A stretch of DNA of 61,827 bases from Fragilaria crotonensis (GCA_022925895.1 JAKSYS010000358.1:1-61827), one strand, 5' to 3'; shown: positions 43,081 through 53,299, counted from the first letter of the stretch. Notes: generated by a model not told the origin, from the letters alone. Made by a program: numbers and translations.

Positions 43081-44106
43081 GTACAGGGTAATCTGCTCAA
43101 AACTCTTTGCAATTAATCTCCGTCCTAGCCCGGCATCGGTTGTTATGACACGGTATGCGTCATGTAAGGGACAATTTTACCGCATTCGTTTGCCGCGGTT
43201 TTGATGACGTCATTCGCCAATCTTTTGCCTTTGCCGGGCAGCGAACGTCACCCCCTGACCCCTATGAGGCAGAACTTGGAACACTGTTGTCATGCGCACC
43301 TGAACTTTGGAAGCAGCGCAATGACATCATGGATGAAGAGCCATTTATGCAACAGACCTCTACGGCCAAAAATTATGACCACAGTCAACATCATTCATCA
43401 ATGAAAAGTTCTGAAGGATATTTGAACACATTGGAAATGAAATGTTTGATAAAAATGTGATGGTAATGTGGTAAAGCCATGCTCATTTTGATGTCTTCTA
43501 TAGGATGGGGTACCATTCATTTCGTGGGAAGTGAAGATGGCAGGCATGGAAATTGGAATGTGGGTGATTATGGACTAAATTGTAAAGTGTGGGCAAAAGA
43601 AATGGACTAAATTGTAAGTGCAAATGTATTTGTACTAAGTAGTAAAAAGCGACATTCTAATATAGTAAGTCATTGTACTACTTTGAATAATCTTTTTTGT
43701 AAAAGGACTAGTAGATTGTAATTTCCCCTTAAAGAAACCGAGCGGACACAACACGCCCTCACAATATATACCGGTATTTCATTAAGAGAAAAAACAGAAA
43801 AACCCCGAAAAAAATCCTTACAGTTGAGACTTGAGACTACATTTGTACTTCATACGACACCCCAGTGCAGCGACAGTACACTCTATACAATATAGAGCAG
43901 CTGTAAATTCTGAGAATTCGGGATGCCGGGATGTCTGTTGCATATACTGTATATTGTATATTGCATTGGGGACCTTCGCAAGAATTCCCATGATCTGAAA
44001 GCGAAGATTCGGCTTCGACAGTGTTCTCCTTGTTAACCAATGCCCGCACACGAGTATGATATACTTATCTCGGCTACGGTAACCCTCACCTGTCACTTCA
44101 TCTTCC
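43081..44106. other. Spacer, probably flank of the MULE relic
   Basis: Sequence up to about 43700 may still belong to the mobile element (it lacks GTAC words and is AT-richer). No coding frame is supported. About 43820-44080 is the upstream region of the aldo/keto reductase. Confidence 0.4.
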
Positions 44107-45192
44107 ATGAACGACACCATGTCAGAAACTATCGCTCTTGGTACGCAAGGCCTAGAGGTCTCGAAGCTGGGATATGGTTGCATGGGTCTGACAACAGCCT
44201 ATGGTAGCAAACTCCCTGACGACGAGATTGTTTCGCTTCTCGAAAAGGTATACGAACAAGGTGTAACGTTTTGGGACACGGCCAACCTGTACGTCTTTCC
44301 AGACCTGTCTCGTCTTTTCAAACTGCAGTCGCCGATTGTTTGTCAGGAAGAAATCCTAGCCAAGGCAATCAAAAAGATTGGTCGCGAGAATCTACAAATT
44401 GCTACCAAGACTGGAGTTCAGATCAAGATCTTTCCCAAGCTAAAAATAATTCCAGATGGTTCTCCCTCCTTTATTCGTCAGCAGTGTGAGGCTTCCTTGA
44501 AGCGCTTACAGACTGACTACATTGATCTATTCTATCTTCACCGCATCGATCAGGATATCCCTATTGAGCGAAGCATGATGGAAATGAAAAGACTTGTCGA
44601 AGAAGGGAAGGTGAAGTACGTTGGCCTTTCTGAGTGCTCTGCTAAGACCATTCGCAGGGCGCACAAGATCCACCCGTTGACTGCTGTCCAGCTTGAATAT
44701 AGCCTGTGGTGTCGTGGTATTGAGGGAGAGGTCCTGCAAACATGCAAGGAACTCGGCATTGGATTGGTAGCCTATTCTCCACTTGGTCGGGGTTTCTTTG
44801 GAGGAGCCCATAAGAAACCCCTTCTCAAGTCTGACTTTCGTGTAGCCAACGAACGGTTCCAAAATCAACAAAATCACTTGATGTACGAGGAGGTCGAAAA
44901 GCTCGCCGAGAGCAAGAAAGCCACGCCAGCTCAGCTTGCTTTGGCTTGGGTTCAAGCCCAGCAAGAACGAGCTGCTGGGGTAGTGGCGATTCCTGGAACT
45001 ACCAAAGAGGCGAACCTTATCAGCAATGTGCAGTCGCTTGCTATTGATCTAAGTGCCGGTGACAGAGAGGAATTGGAAAAGGCAGTAACCGAGGCAGAGG
45101 GTGCGCGTTACCAAGCAGGAGGCAGCCAGACATGGGAGGGCGACAACAATGTTGAGCTTTCCCCTGAGGAGGCCGCCAAGCTTGGCTTGTAA
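44107..45192 (+). CDS. Aldo/keto reductase
   Basis: The 361-residue frame opens with a typical AKR start (LGTQGLEVSKLGYGCMGL). The catalytic tetrad is visible: Asp and Tyr in FWDTANLY, Lys in QIATKTG, and His in LFYLHRID. The NADPH-binding end includes VAIPGTTKEANLISN. It reduces aldehydes or ketones with NADPH in the cytosol; close families include auxin-induced-type and YakC-like AKRs. Between the catalytic Tyr and the EEILAKAI helix lies an extra stretch of about 18 residues (44293-44346) beginning with GT and ending TTGTCAG. It could be a 54-nt in-frame intron, but its donor (GTCTTT) is weak and removing it leaves the loop shorter than usual. I leave it in. Confidence 0.9.
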   Translation: MNDTMSETIALGTQGLEVSKLGYGCMGLTTAYGSKLPDDEIVSLLEKVYEQGVTFWDTANLYVFPDLSRLFKLQSPIVCQEEILAKAIKKIGRENLQIATKTGVQIKIFPKLKIIPDGSPSFIRQQCEASLKRLQTDYIDLFYLHRIDQDIPIERSMMEMKRLVEEGKVKYVGLSECSAKTIRRAHKIHPLTAVQLEYSLWCRGIEGEVLQTCKELGIGLVAYSPLGRGFFGGAHKKPLLKSDFRVANERFQNQQNHLMYEEVEKLAESKKATPAQLALAWVQAQQERAAGVVAIPGTTKEANLISNVQSLAIDLSAGDREELEKAVTEAEGARYQAGGSQTWEGDNNVELSPEEAAKLGL

Positions 45193-45693
45193 TGGCAAAA
45201 GTCTCTGCCATCATTGTGCTTCATTCAGACATCGTAGATCATCATAGTTGGCAATTATCTGAGGCAAGGCAAATAAGTTTCAAACCTTTGGCAGTTCTGT
45301 TCATCGTACTGCCATCAAAGTTATGAGATTACTCTTCTGCTCGCATCGAAGTCCTACAGCAACAGCATCCACCGTCGAGACCAGTGGAGGAAATTAATTG
45401 TTAGTAAAGGTCAGACGTTCTTGTGAGCAGGCGTCAAGTCGGATATTCGCGACTCCTAGTCGAAGGTGCTTGCATCACAAGTCGAATATCTTTATGGTAT
45501 CTTCAATTCCGTGTGAAAAACATCCTACCTATTGTTTCGTGATTTAAAGGATCGCGGCAAAACTATGTCTTATTATTCTGCGGTGATAAGGACGAGCTCA
45601 ATGTAGAGACCTTAACAGAATCCCTACCATAATCGAACAACTTTTCCCGCCTCTCCTTGCAAGATTCAGGAAAGCATTCTCCGAAAGGAAGCA
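45193..45693. other. Spacer between convergent genes
   Basis: No coding frame is supported. It separates the 3' ends of the aldo/keto reductase and the first secreted repeat protein. Confidence 0.5.
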
Positions 45694-46668
45694 TTAGTAA
45701 TTTCCAGCTCCGGAGTCTCCTTCGTTTCCAGAGCCTCCATTTCCTTTGCCTCCCTTCTTTCCGCCCTTTTTGCCGCCTTTCTTGCCGCCCTTCTTACCTC
45801 CCTTCTTGCCGCCCTTCTTGCCGCCCTTTCCAAGATCATCCTCTGCGTCGCCTTCTCCTTCCATTCCCTTACCGGCGCCATCATCGTCGCAATCCTCTCC
45901 ATTTCCATGACTGGATCCGCCGCCATCGTCATCATCACCTTCCTCAGTTACTCCCTTCTTGCCGCCCTTCTTGCCGCCCTTGCCAAGGTCGTCGTCAGCA
46001 CCGCCTTCGTTGTCGCAGCCGGCGCAGTCTTCACCTCCTCCGGTTCCCTTGCCTGTGCCGTCATCGTCGCCATCCGCTCCATTCCCATTATCGGAGCCGC
46101 CGTTGTCGTCACCTTCTTCCGAGCCTCCCTTCTTGCCACCTTTCTTGCCCCCTTTCTTTCCGCCTTTCTTGCCACCCTTCTTGCCGCCCTTGCCAAGGTC
46201 GTCGTCAGCACCGCCTTCGTTGTCGCAGCCGGCGCAGTCTTCACCTCCTCCGGTTCCCTTGCCTGTGCCGTCATCGTCGCCATCCGCTCCATTCCCATTA
46301 TCGGAGCCGCCGTTGTCGTCACCTTCTTCCGAGCCTCCCTTCTTGCCACCTTTCTTGCCCCCTTTCTTTCCGCCCTTCTTGCCACCTACACCCAAGGCGT
46401 CATCACCCTCTGCGTCCTTTCCACTATCGGAGCAGTCATCGTCAATATCTCCTTCCGTCCCTTTGCCTGGGCCATCGACGCCACCATCTTCTGCATTTCC
46501 CTCGCTGGAAAACCCATCATCGTCATCCGTGCTGTAGTCCATGCTGAAGGTAAGTTCTCGAGGAGACGAGTTGCCTTCCACTCTCAGCGCTTTTCTTTCT
46601 CTCGTATCGCCAACTTCAGACGTTGCACGAGACGCTGCGAGGATCAAGGTGAATGACAAGAGCTTCAT
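45694..46668 (-). CDS. Secreted Gly/Lys/Asp-rich repeat protein A (polyampholyte, RXL motif)
   Basis: The 324-residue frame starts with a signal peptide (MKLLSFTLILAAS) followed by ERKALRVEGNSSPRELTFS. A near-copy of this motif occurs in protein B, and PREL fits the RXL cleavage motif of diatom cell-wall proteins. The rest alternates basic runs of repeated GGKK with acidic Asp/Glu/Gly/Ser segments containing two Cys (EDCAGCDNEGG). One basic-plus-acidic block is duplicated exactly at the DNA level (200 bp, 70-codon offset). KGGK spacing meets the K-x-x-K pattern of silica-targeting lysine clusters, though few Ser are present. A structural or charge-based extracellular role is inferred; no enzymatic domain is present. 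It lies downstream of protein B on the same strand. Confidence 0.8.
   Translation of the reverse strand: MKLLSFTLILAASRATSEVGDTRERKALRVEGNSSPRELTFSMDYSTDDDDGFSSEGNAEDGGVDGPGKGTEGDIDDDCSDSGKDAEGDDALGVGGKKGGKKGGKKGGKKGGSEEGDDNGGSDNGNGADGDDDGTGKGTGGGEDCAGCDNEGGADDDLGKGGKKGGKKGGKKGGKKGGKKGGSEEGDDNGGSDNGNGADGDDDGTGKGTGGGEDCAGCDNEGGADDDLGKGGKKGGKKGVTEEGDDDDGGGSSHGNGEDCDDDGAGKGMEGEGDAEDDLGKGGKKGGKKGGKKGGKKGGKKGGKKGGKGNGGSGNEGDSGAGNY
45965..46374. repeat. Perfect 200-bp direct repeat inside protein A gene
   Basis: Bases 45965-46164 and 46175-46374 are identical as read. The offset is 210 bp (70 codons), so the reading frame is kept. Each copy encodes one acidic segment plus part of the GGKK run. Identity over 200 bp in repetitive DNA indicates very recent duplication or ongoing homogenisation. 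Confidence 0.85.
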
Positions 46669-47478
46669 TGTGTATGTTGATAAGAGGTTGAATGGATCGA
46701 AAGTTGTGAATGTGAGGAACGATTTTTAATGAGAATATGGGTTGTTTGTTGAGTTACATGTTGTAGTCAATTTGTGAACCCTTCTGAGTCAAAGATCCAG
46801 CATTCCGATGTATGATAAGTCGTGGTACCAGGTACAATGTAACACGTATCTACCAGGAAATTGACAAATCATGGCTCATGGCTAATGGCTCTCGTTTCTC
46901 ATGGCACATGGCACATGGCACATGGCACATAGCACATGGGACTCTATATATTACTATGTACGGAGTACTTGGTAACATGTATTCTTGGCGGGACTTGAAA
47001 TCCTAATGCAGATGTAGTAGACGGCAGACCCATGACCCAAGTCATTTTCATTTCACACACTCGGAGTACTATGGAGTACAACTACAGTACAAGTACTGGA
47101 TCCTTGAAATTATACTGCTCTATGGGACCATGATACGTATGATATGGGTAAGAGCATCCGAGATCTACAAGTATGAAACATGTAACATGTATGCATACTT
47201 CGAAACAATTAGAGTAGTAGCTAGAACGGTGATCTTAAGAGTGAAACTAATCCTGCGTCTCATCGAACAGGTGACATAAACGAAACCCACAAGGGTTCAC
47301 AATGCAGAGGGTACATAAGGACGAGCCCAATAAAGACACCGAAAAATGCTATGATCCGGTCAACAACTGAGCAGCTCTCCCTCCGCTGCAACATGGTGGA
47401 TGGTGGCATCCACGGCGACAACTTCTTTCAAATAGACGTTTGCAACAAGTCCATTTCTCGAAGAAACAGGTAGACTTC
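46669..47478. other. Spacer between the two repeat-protein genes
   Basis: No gene is supported. It holds a heptamer tandem repeat at 46900-46941 and GTAC words near 46955-46985 and 47060-47105. It should contain the promoter of gene A and the 3' end of gene B. Confidence 0.5.
46900..46941. repeat. Heptamer tandem repeat, CATGGCA x6
   Basis: Six consecutive 7-bp units: four exact CATGGCA copies, then CATAGCA and CATGGGA. Confidence 0.85.
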
Positions 47479-48945
47479 TTACCACAGGAATCTTGTGTAG
47501 CCTTCATCACTGCCTTTTCCTGAGTCTCCTCCCTTGCCCTTTCCGGAGTCGTCATCGTCATCTCCCTTCTTGCCTCCCTTGCCCTTTCCGGAGTCGTCAT
47601 CGTCACCTTCGCCTCCCTTGCCTGAGTCGCCTCCCTTGCCCTTTCCAGAGTCGTCATCGTCGTCTCCCTTCTTGCCTCCCTTGCCCTTTCCGGAGTCGTC
47701 ATCGTCGTCTCCCTTCTTGCCTCCCTTGCCCTTTCCGGAGTCGTCATCGTCGTCTCCCTTCTTGCCTCCCTTGCCCTTTCCGGAGTCGTCATCGTCGTCT
47801 CCCTTCTTGCCTCCCTTGCCCTTTCCGGAGTCGTCATCGTCGTCTCCTTCTTGCCTCCTTGCCCTTTCCGGAGTCGTCATCGTCGTCTCCTTCTTGCCTC
47901 CTTGCCCTTTCCGGAGTCGTCATCGTCGTCTCCTTCTTGCCTCCTTGCCCTTTCCTGAGTCGTCATCGTCGTCTCCTTCTTGCCTCCTTGCCCTTTCCAG
48001 AGTCGTCATCGTCGTCTCCTTCTTGCCTCCCTTGCCCTTTCCGGAGTCGTCGTCGTCGTCTCCCTTCTTGCCTCCCTTGCCCGAATCGTCGTCGTCGTCT
48101 CCTCCCTTGCCCTTTCCAGAGTGGTCATCGTCGTCTCCCTCACTGCCTCCCTTGCCTTTTCCGGAGTCGTCATCGTCGTCTCCCTTCTTGCCTCCCTTGC
48201 CCTTTCCGGAGTCGTCATCGTCGTCTCCCTTCTTGCCTCCCTTGCCCTTTCCGGAGTCGTCATCGTCGTCTCCCTTCTTGCCTCCCTTGCCCTTACCGGA
48301 GTCGTCATCGTCATCTCCCTTCTTGCCTCCCTTGCCCTTTCCGGAGTCGTCATCGTCGTCTCCCTTCTTGCCTCCCTTGCCCTTTCCGGAGTCGTCATCG
48401 TCATCTCCCTTCTTGCCTCCCTTGCCCTTTCCGGAGTCGTCATCGTCGTCTCCCTTCTTGCCTCCCTTGCCCTTTCCGGAGTCGTCATCGTCGTCTCCCT
48501 TCTTGCCTCCCTTGCCCTTTCCGGAGTCGTCATCGTCGTCTCCCTTCTTGCCTCCCTTGCCCTTTCCGGAGTCGTCGTCGTCGTCTCCCTTCTTGCCTCC
48601 CTTGCCCTTACCGGAGTCGTCATCGTCATCTCCCTTCTTGCCTCCCTTTCCTTTGCCCGAGTCGTCATCGTCGTCTCCCTTCTTGCCTCCCTTGCCTTTG
48701 CCCGAGTCGTCTCCCTTGCCCTTTCCGGAATGATCATCATCATCGCCGTCGTCCTTGCTGAGCTTGTCGGTCTTGCTGTCTTTGTGCTCCTTGGGTTCTT
48801 CGAGGGAGTAGGTAAGATCGCGAGGAGACGCGTCGCCTCTAATTCTCAGTGACCTTCTCTCGACAGTGCCTGCAACGGTGCTGTCGACGACTGCAGAGGA
48901 GGCCAGAAGGGCTGCAGCGAGTAAGTTGAATGACAAGAACTTCAT
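47479..48945 (-). CDS. Secreted Asp/Gly/Lys repeat protein B (15-residue repeat, RXL motif); internal frame disturbance
   Basis: The ATG at 48945 opens a signal peptide (LLAAALLASSAVVDSTVA) followed by VERRSLRIRGDASPRDLTYS, paralogous to the start of protein A and containing RSL and RDL (RXL) sites. A short charged stretch leads into a 15-residue repeat, DDDDDSGKGKGGKKG. About a dozen units are nearly exact, followed by variant units. In 47844-48020 five units are short (four of 43 bp, one of 44 bp, instead of 45), each having lost C from CCC runs. The total loss is 9 bp, so the original frame returns and runs to the stop at 47479 (tail GDSGKGSDEGYTRFLW). I read it as one gene of about 485 residues. 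Alternating fixed negative and positive blocks make it a strong polyampholyte. The role is unknown. Confidence 0.75.
47525..48720. repeat. 45-bp tandem repeat array
   Basis: The unit of 45 bp (TCCCTTCTTGCCTCCCTTGC, then CCTTTCCGGAGTCGTCATCG plus TCGTC on the plus strand) is repeated about 25 times with minor variation. Since 45 is a multiple of three and the unit lacks stops in most frames, long spurious open frames appear on both strands. The array codes for the repeat domain of protein B on the minus strand. Confidence 0.9.
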
Positions 48946-50551
48946 CGTTTATTAGAGATTGTAATTGACGGTTCGAGCAATAAAGGCAGGTGCGATGGGC
49001 TGCAACCTTTAAGATATGCGAAATGTGATCGTGCGTCTTGATGGTTTTGGCTCCATCGGGGGATCACGAAGGACTTCGTATGATTATCACATACTACTTG
49101 GTTACGTCAACGTCTCAAACAATTTAAACTTGATTCGCCTGATTCTTGATTCGAGACCACTCAAATTCAAATGGGTTCGCCGCACTATCCAAACAAGGAA
49201 CTCTTAACAAGACCTAACTCATCAAGCACGTGTCGTGTGACTTTTGGCGCGCTTTATGCATGTGACCGTTTCGTCCATTATGTGATGATGCATTGATCTG
49301 TATGCAGTTCATGCTTGGTCACACATTTTTATCCGTAGGATTGAAAGGCGCCATATAAGATTGATTCTCATGCAATTCCCTATATACATTTTTAATGGCT
49401 TATACAGTGGTGTATATGATCAACAGATTGCGTCTCCGAATTTCTATCTGATTACTACGTATCACGCATGTGGGGCTCGGTATGGAACATGCGCAATCAA
49501 GTCGAGTCGCGCGAGTTTAGGTCATGTCGGCTCATCGTACCCAGATGTACCAGGGGGTACTTGTACCATGTTTATGTCAACTGTCAACTGTCAACTGTCA
49601 ACATACAGCTGTCAATTGCGTTTTGCGTTTATGGTACTCGCAGTACAACGGTACTACTTGACGGTAAAAAGGTACAAGTACTACTTATCTTTACTGTACT
49701 TGTAGTTCCCGAAGAGATCCTCGTATAACTCTCGTATCATTCCTTTTTTACTGTGTGGTACTAGTATTGGAGTTATGTTGTGGGGTTGCGTATGCATATG
49801 AATTGTTATGCTGAAGGCATCGTGATTTACGTCATGGCGTCGTCGCATCGCGGGACATGGCCAATTGGCAAACGGCATACTCCAAGTATGGGATATGGGC
49901 ATATGCATATGAGCTTATGAGCATATGGCATATGCTGGTCGTACACCCCACACCCTGATTGTGTTCCTTCCTCAATGCTGGAAGTTCGTGCTTATGAGTC
50001 GGATCACCAACGAACTTGACTATTCGTGTGTCAACTGTCGTTGGCATCGATCAATTTTCAACTGCACCGATACTCCAGAGGCATGATGTTTCGACATCGA
50101 TCACTGATCAGAGAATATGAGATGTGAGATCATGATATGTTTGAGAAAGCTGAAAGACGAAGAGCCTAGTCCGCACTCTGGACGCCACCCTCTGGCTGGA
50201 CATGTATCATCGTGAGTAATTGAGCAGCATTAACCTCGCGATACTCATCCATCATTAATCACGGCCTCTACCGCTCCAACGTTCACAATGCGATTCGAGA
50301 CATCCTACGTCGCAGGTTCGTTCGTCAGAGTGCGACATCATGGTTGTTACTCACTTCTCAAAGGGCAGACGTTCAATGATTGTGCTACCCACACGATACG
50401 GCCGAGCTGCAAAATTGTATGACTATTAGGTCGCCTTTGCGATTGATTGTGGTTTATGGTTTCACCGTGCATTTTGTCATGAGTCATGACGGATGATTGT
50501 CTATATCTCTGTGTTCTTCTATCAGTCGGAAAGCAACATGAACTCTCCGAA
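48946..50551. other. Spacer, no gene seen
   Basis: About 1.6 kb without a supported gene. It holds a heptamer array (49575-49602), GTAC words (about 49610-49690) and a cluster of CATATG/GCATATGC palindromes (about 49885-49940). The segment 50040-50550 has no feature I can assign. Confidence 0.45.
49575..49602. repeat. Heptamer tandem repeat, TGTCAAC x4
   Basis: Four exact consecutive TGTCAAC units. A further isolated TGTCAA follows at about 49611. Confidence 0.85.
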
Positions 50552-51190
50552 TTATGCTTCGGAGAGGTCTTCCACCACTGCTGCGATGTCGCTATCGTCG
50601 CCGACATCACCAGCAATCACCGCTTGAAGTGGATTCTCGTCCAGCCAAGCCTTGTAGCTCGCAGTGCGGCGCACAGTGACGACAATTCGAGCTCGCCGAA
50701 GTTCTCTGCTCGAACTACGGCGCTCGTGCTCCTCCGCAGGTGGAGGTAGACTAGCAAATGGACTTGTTTCGCTTTCACCGTGAGACTGCTTTTTGCGCTT
50801 GGGTTCGACCGTCACATATGATGTTGTTACTCTTTAAGTCGGGAATGAACAAGCAAGGATGAGATCAAGGAGAACGATGAAGTTGATCAAACTATGCATG
50901 TGCAGTTTAACGTACCTGACTATTGTGGCCAACTTTGATCTCTCAAGGAGATGCGCGGCGTCAACTGCAGCCACAATGGCACCTTCAAGGGCTGAGAGGT
51001 CGCAATACTCATCAGTGACGAGAAACTTTCTAGCAAGGTTGAAGAAGGCCGCCGGGCCTTTGGACGCGCTTACTGCTATCACTTGTCGAGGTTGATTGTC
51101 CGTGCTCTCAACTCCAGAAGTTGGTGTGGATTGCAGTTGTGCTTTTCTTACTCCTTCAACATCGTCCCCTTGCGATGCTGGCTCTGACAT
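50552..51190 (-). CDS. Alba-domain nucleic-acid-binding protein
   Basis: I start at the ATG at 51190; the frame above it has only a TTG. Exons are 50916-51190 and 50552-50831, joined across an 84-nt intron (donor GTACGT, acceptor CTTAAAG). The spliced product is about 184 residues. After a Ser/Gln-rich N-terminus it shows the Alba fold: QVIAVSASKGPAAFFNLARK, LSALEGAIVAAVDAAHLLER, then LATIVRVTTSYVTVE across the splice junction, and ARIVVTVRRTASY as the last strand. The residues after it are acidic. Eukaryotic Alba proteins bind RNA or chromatin and include RNase P/MRP subunits (Pop6/Rpp20/Rpp25) and stress-related RNA-binding proteins. Which of these it is cannot be decided here. Confidence 0.82.
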
Positions 51191-52362
51191 ATCTATCTCC
51201 GATGTCAATTTAATTGTTGATCTTGAACGATGGTCGGCCTTTTATTTCGCGGGCTTCACTAGTGGATAGCCCCCTTCAATTTCCCGACCCTTCCACCTTC
51301 CTTTCCTACGATGACGACAAACTCTATATCAAATGGAGCAGTCTTCCACGCAACATTATCACTCGCAAGTCAACTTTGCCTTTTAAGCCTTCGGCAAAAC
51401 CGGATCGACAGGGTACTGAAATGCGCTTTTGCTTAGGAGCAAAGTGTTGTCGAACCCCTCTTGATGCGACCTTTGTTAACCTGCATACAATCGGCTTGAT
51501 GCAGATCAATGCTGATATCAACTTATCGCCTTTTTTCTCTTCAAGTTCATCCCGTGTTGAAATCGCGTGTAAGTTATACATACCGAAAGATCTAGTAGAT
51601 GTCTACGCCAGTCAAAAGATTTGTGTGCAACATCGCGTCCATGACTCAAACGACTGACTTCGCCCTTCGCGTGTTGCCGCCTTTACACAGTGTATGGATA
51701 CAATTTAACATTGTATTTGGTGTATGTGCAGCTGGGTTTGATAAAAAAGGTTACCACTTACCACCGCTACTGGAGGTACTATGCATAATATGATAGTAGT
51801 ATACTGCTGGTTTAATATGCATACCATACCAATTCCAATCTGCCACAGTACAAGTACCTGGTAGTAGTACTTTGTACAGCAGTCATCGACCACTGGCTTG
51901 ACGTGTGCAGCTTGTAGGTTGTAGGTCCTACTATATGCATAGTATGCCACCAGAAATGAAGAGAACAGTGTACCGGTACCTGTTACTGTAACCTGTGGTC
52001 ACCATTTACACAGTTTGGGCGGTGATATTGCTTTTCGAGCCCGGTATTGAGGGATACTATGCAGTATATTTACATAGTACTCGAGTACGTATTCATATTT
52101 GAATGACTTTGCTATCGATACTATGCTCCCAGCAGTATAAGCATGATCACAGAGATCTTGCCCTGTTGCATGTGAATTAACTACACATGTAGAATCTATG
52201 TAGAAAGTGATGTTGTCAATATCTTGACTTCCGTGATGCTGTCCTTTTGGCACTTCCATAAAAGAGTGAATTGCAAATTGTTATACCCATTTTGGGGTTG
52301 GGGCCTGAAGTATCCATCATGTTCCAACAAGTAAGTGCATCTGTGAATACTTTTATAAGCAT
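51191..52362. other. Spacer, possible element debris
   Basis: No supported gene. A plus-strand frame at 51214-51657 is open but starts only at a TTG and has no recognisable domain. A minus-strand frame at 51999-52259 (ITFYIDSTCVVNSHATG) reads like coding sequence and could be a mobile-element fragment. About 51780-51990 is GTAC-rich. Confidence 0.4.
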
Positions 52363-52745
52363 TTGGATAAGCATGCTTGGCAATGTAGGAAATGCATGAT
52401 AAACCAAATCAAAGAATGGTATTTCATGGAGAAAGGTGCAATCTGGATCTTTATTTGCATCACTGATTGGGAGAAAGAGATGTATAACTGGATCAACTTC
52501 ATTGTGATAAAAAACATACTACCTGTCACTTGTCCAATTACTCGTGACATTTCAAGGCTGAAGCCAGTGTCTGCCCAAATCTTGCGAAGTCATCTTCTGT
52601 CCCTTCTTCCTATTGTCAAGGAAGCAATTAAGAATAAGCTTCCATATGGCTCACACTTGTGTTTGATGGTTGGACTGAAGGAACTCACCACTTTGTTGCT
52701 GTGGCAGCAGCATACTTGAAGGCTATCACATCACGAGGTGCAATT
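52363..52745 (+). pseudogene. hAT-like transposase fragment
   Basis: The frame from 52363 carries ISRLKPVSAQILRSHLLSLL and PIVKEAIKNKLPYG. It then shifts by one base near 52649 and continues as LTLVFDGWTEGTHHFVAVAA and AYLKAITSRG. This is the region around the first catalytic Asp in hAT-like transposases (FDGWTEGTHHF motif). No other part of the element is recognisable, so it is a truncated relic. There is no ATG, terminal repeat or downstream catalytic core in view. Confidence 0.72.
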
Positions 52746-53299
52746 TGTTTAGCTCAACATTTGATGATTAGAACAAACATAAAAGCATTGATGTTCAGTC
52801 ATTTCACATGCTTTAAAATTTAGATATGAATTTATTTAGTGCAAACATGTGTTGATGTTTAATATGCAACATATTAGCTGCTTTTTCAATCAAATCACTT
52901 TTTAAATTATAGACGTCAATTTTGTATTGTCAATGCAATATCTACAGTCAATTATGTTGTCTTCTTTTCATGGCTGTTTTGTTATCTTTGTTTCGTTCAA
53001 TGGCATGATATAAACACTTGGGCGGTGTACCTTTCTTAGTTTCATTGAACTTTTTTGTTGCAAAATTTTTTCACTCTTCATTAAAATGCTTCGTTACCAT
53101 GTTGACGCTACAAGTTCTCATCAATCCTCCAAATCCCAATTTAGTACCTCAACACAAACCATCGAGTCCAGAACTCCCAAACCTGCATTGGTACCTCCTT
53201 CATCGTGTCGCACCGCATCATCACTTCCCTCGTTTGCATACTGCTAAGCCTTGCAGTATTGAAGGATTTGCTTTTCCATTGTCTCCGCCACAGGACTGG
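52746..53299. other. Spacer, AT-rich, no gene seen
   Basis: AT-rich DNA following the hAT-like fragment, perhaps its remnant flank. The small plus-strand frame at 53018-53326 has no recognisable feature. Confidence 0.4.

Noticed and set aside
45657-46656. Long plus-strand open frames opposite repeat protein A
   Set aside because: They arise from the low-complexity repeat on the minus strand; no signal peptide or start context, and several overlapping frames are open at once.
47525-48720. CRISPR-like array appearance
   Set aside because: Units follow each other without unique spacers, are coding, and the genome is eukaryotic.
47493-48761. Plus-strand 422- and 399-codon frames opposite repeat protein B
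   Set aside because: They are by-products of the 45-bp unit lacking stops. Protein B on the other strand has a signal peptide and a paralogue, these do not.
51214-51657. 147-codon plus-strand frame divergent from the Alba gene
   Set aside because: It has no ATG near its start, only a TTG, and no recognisable domain; it also begins inside the probable Alba promoter.
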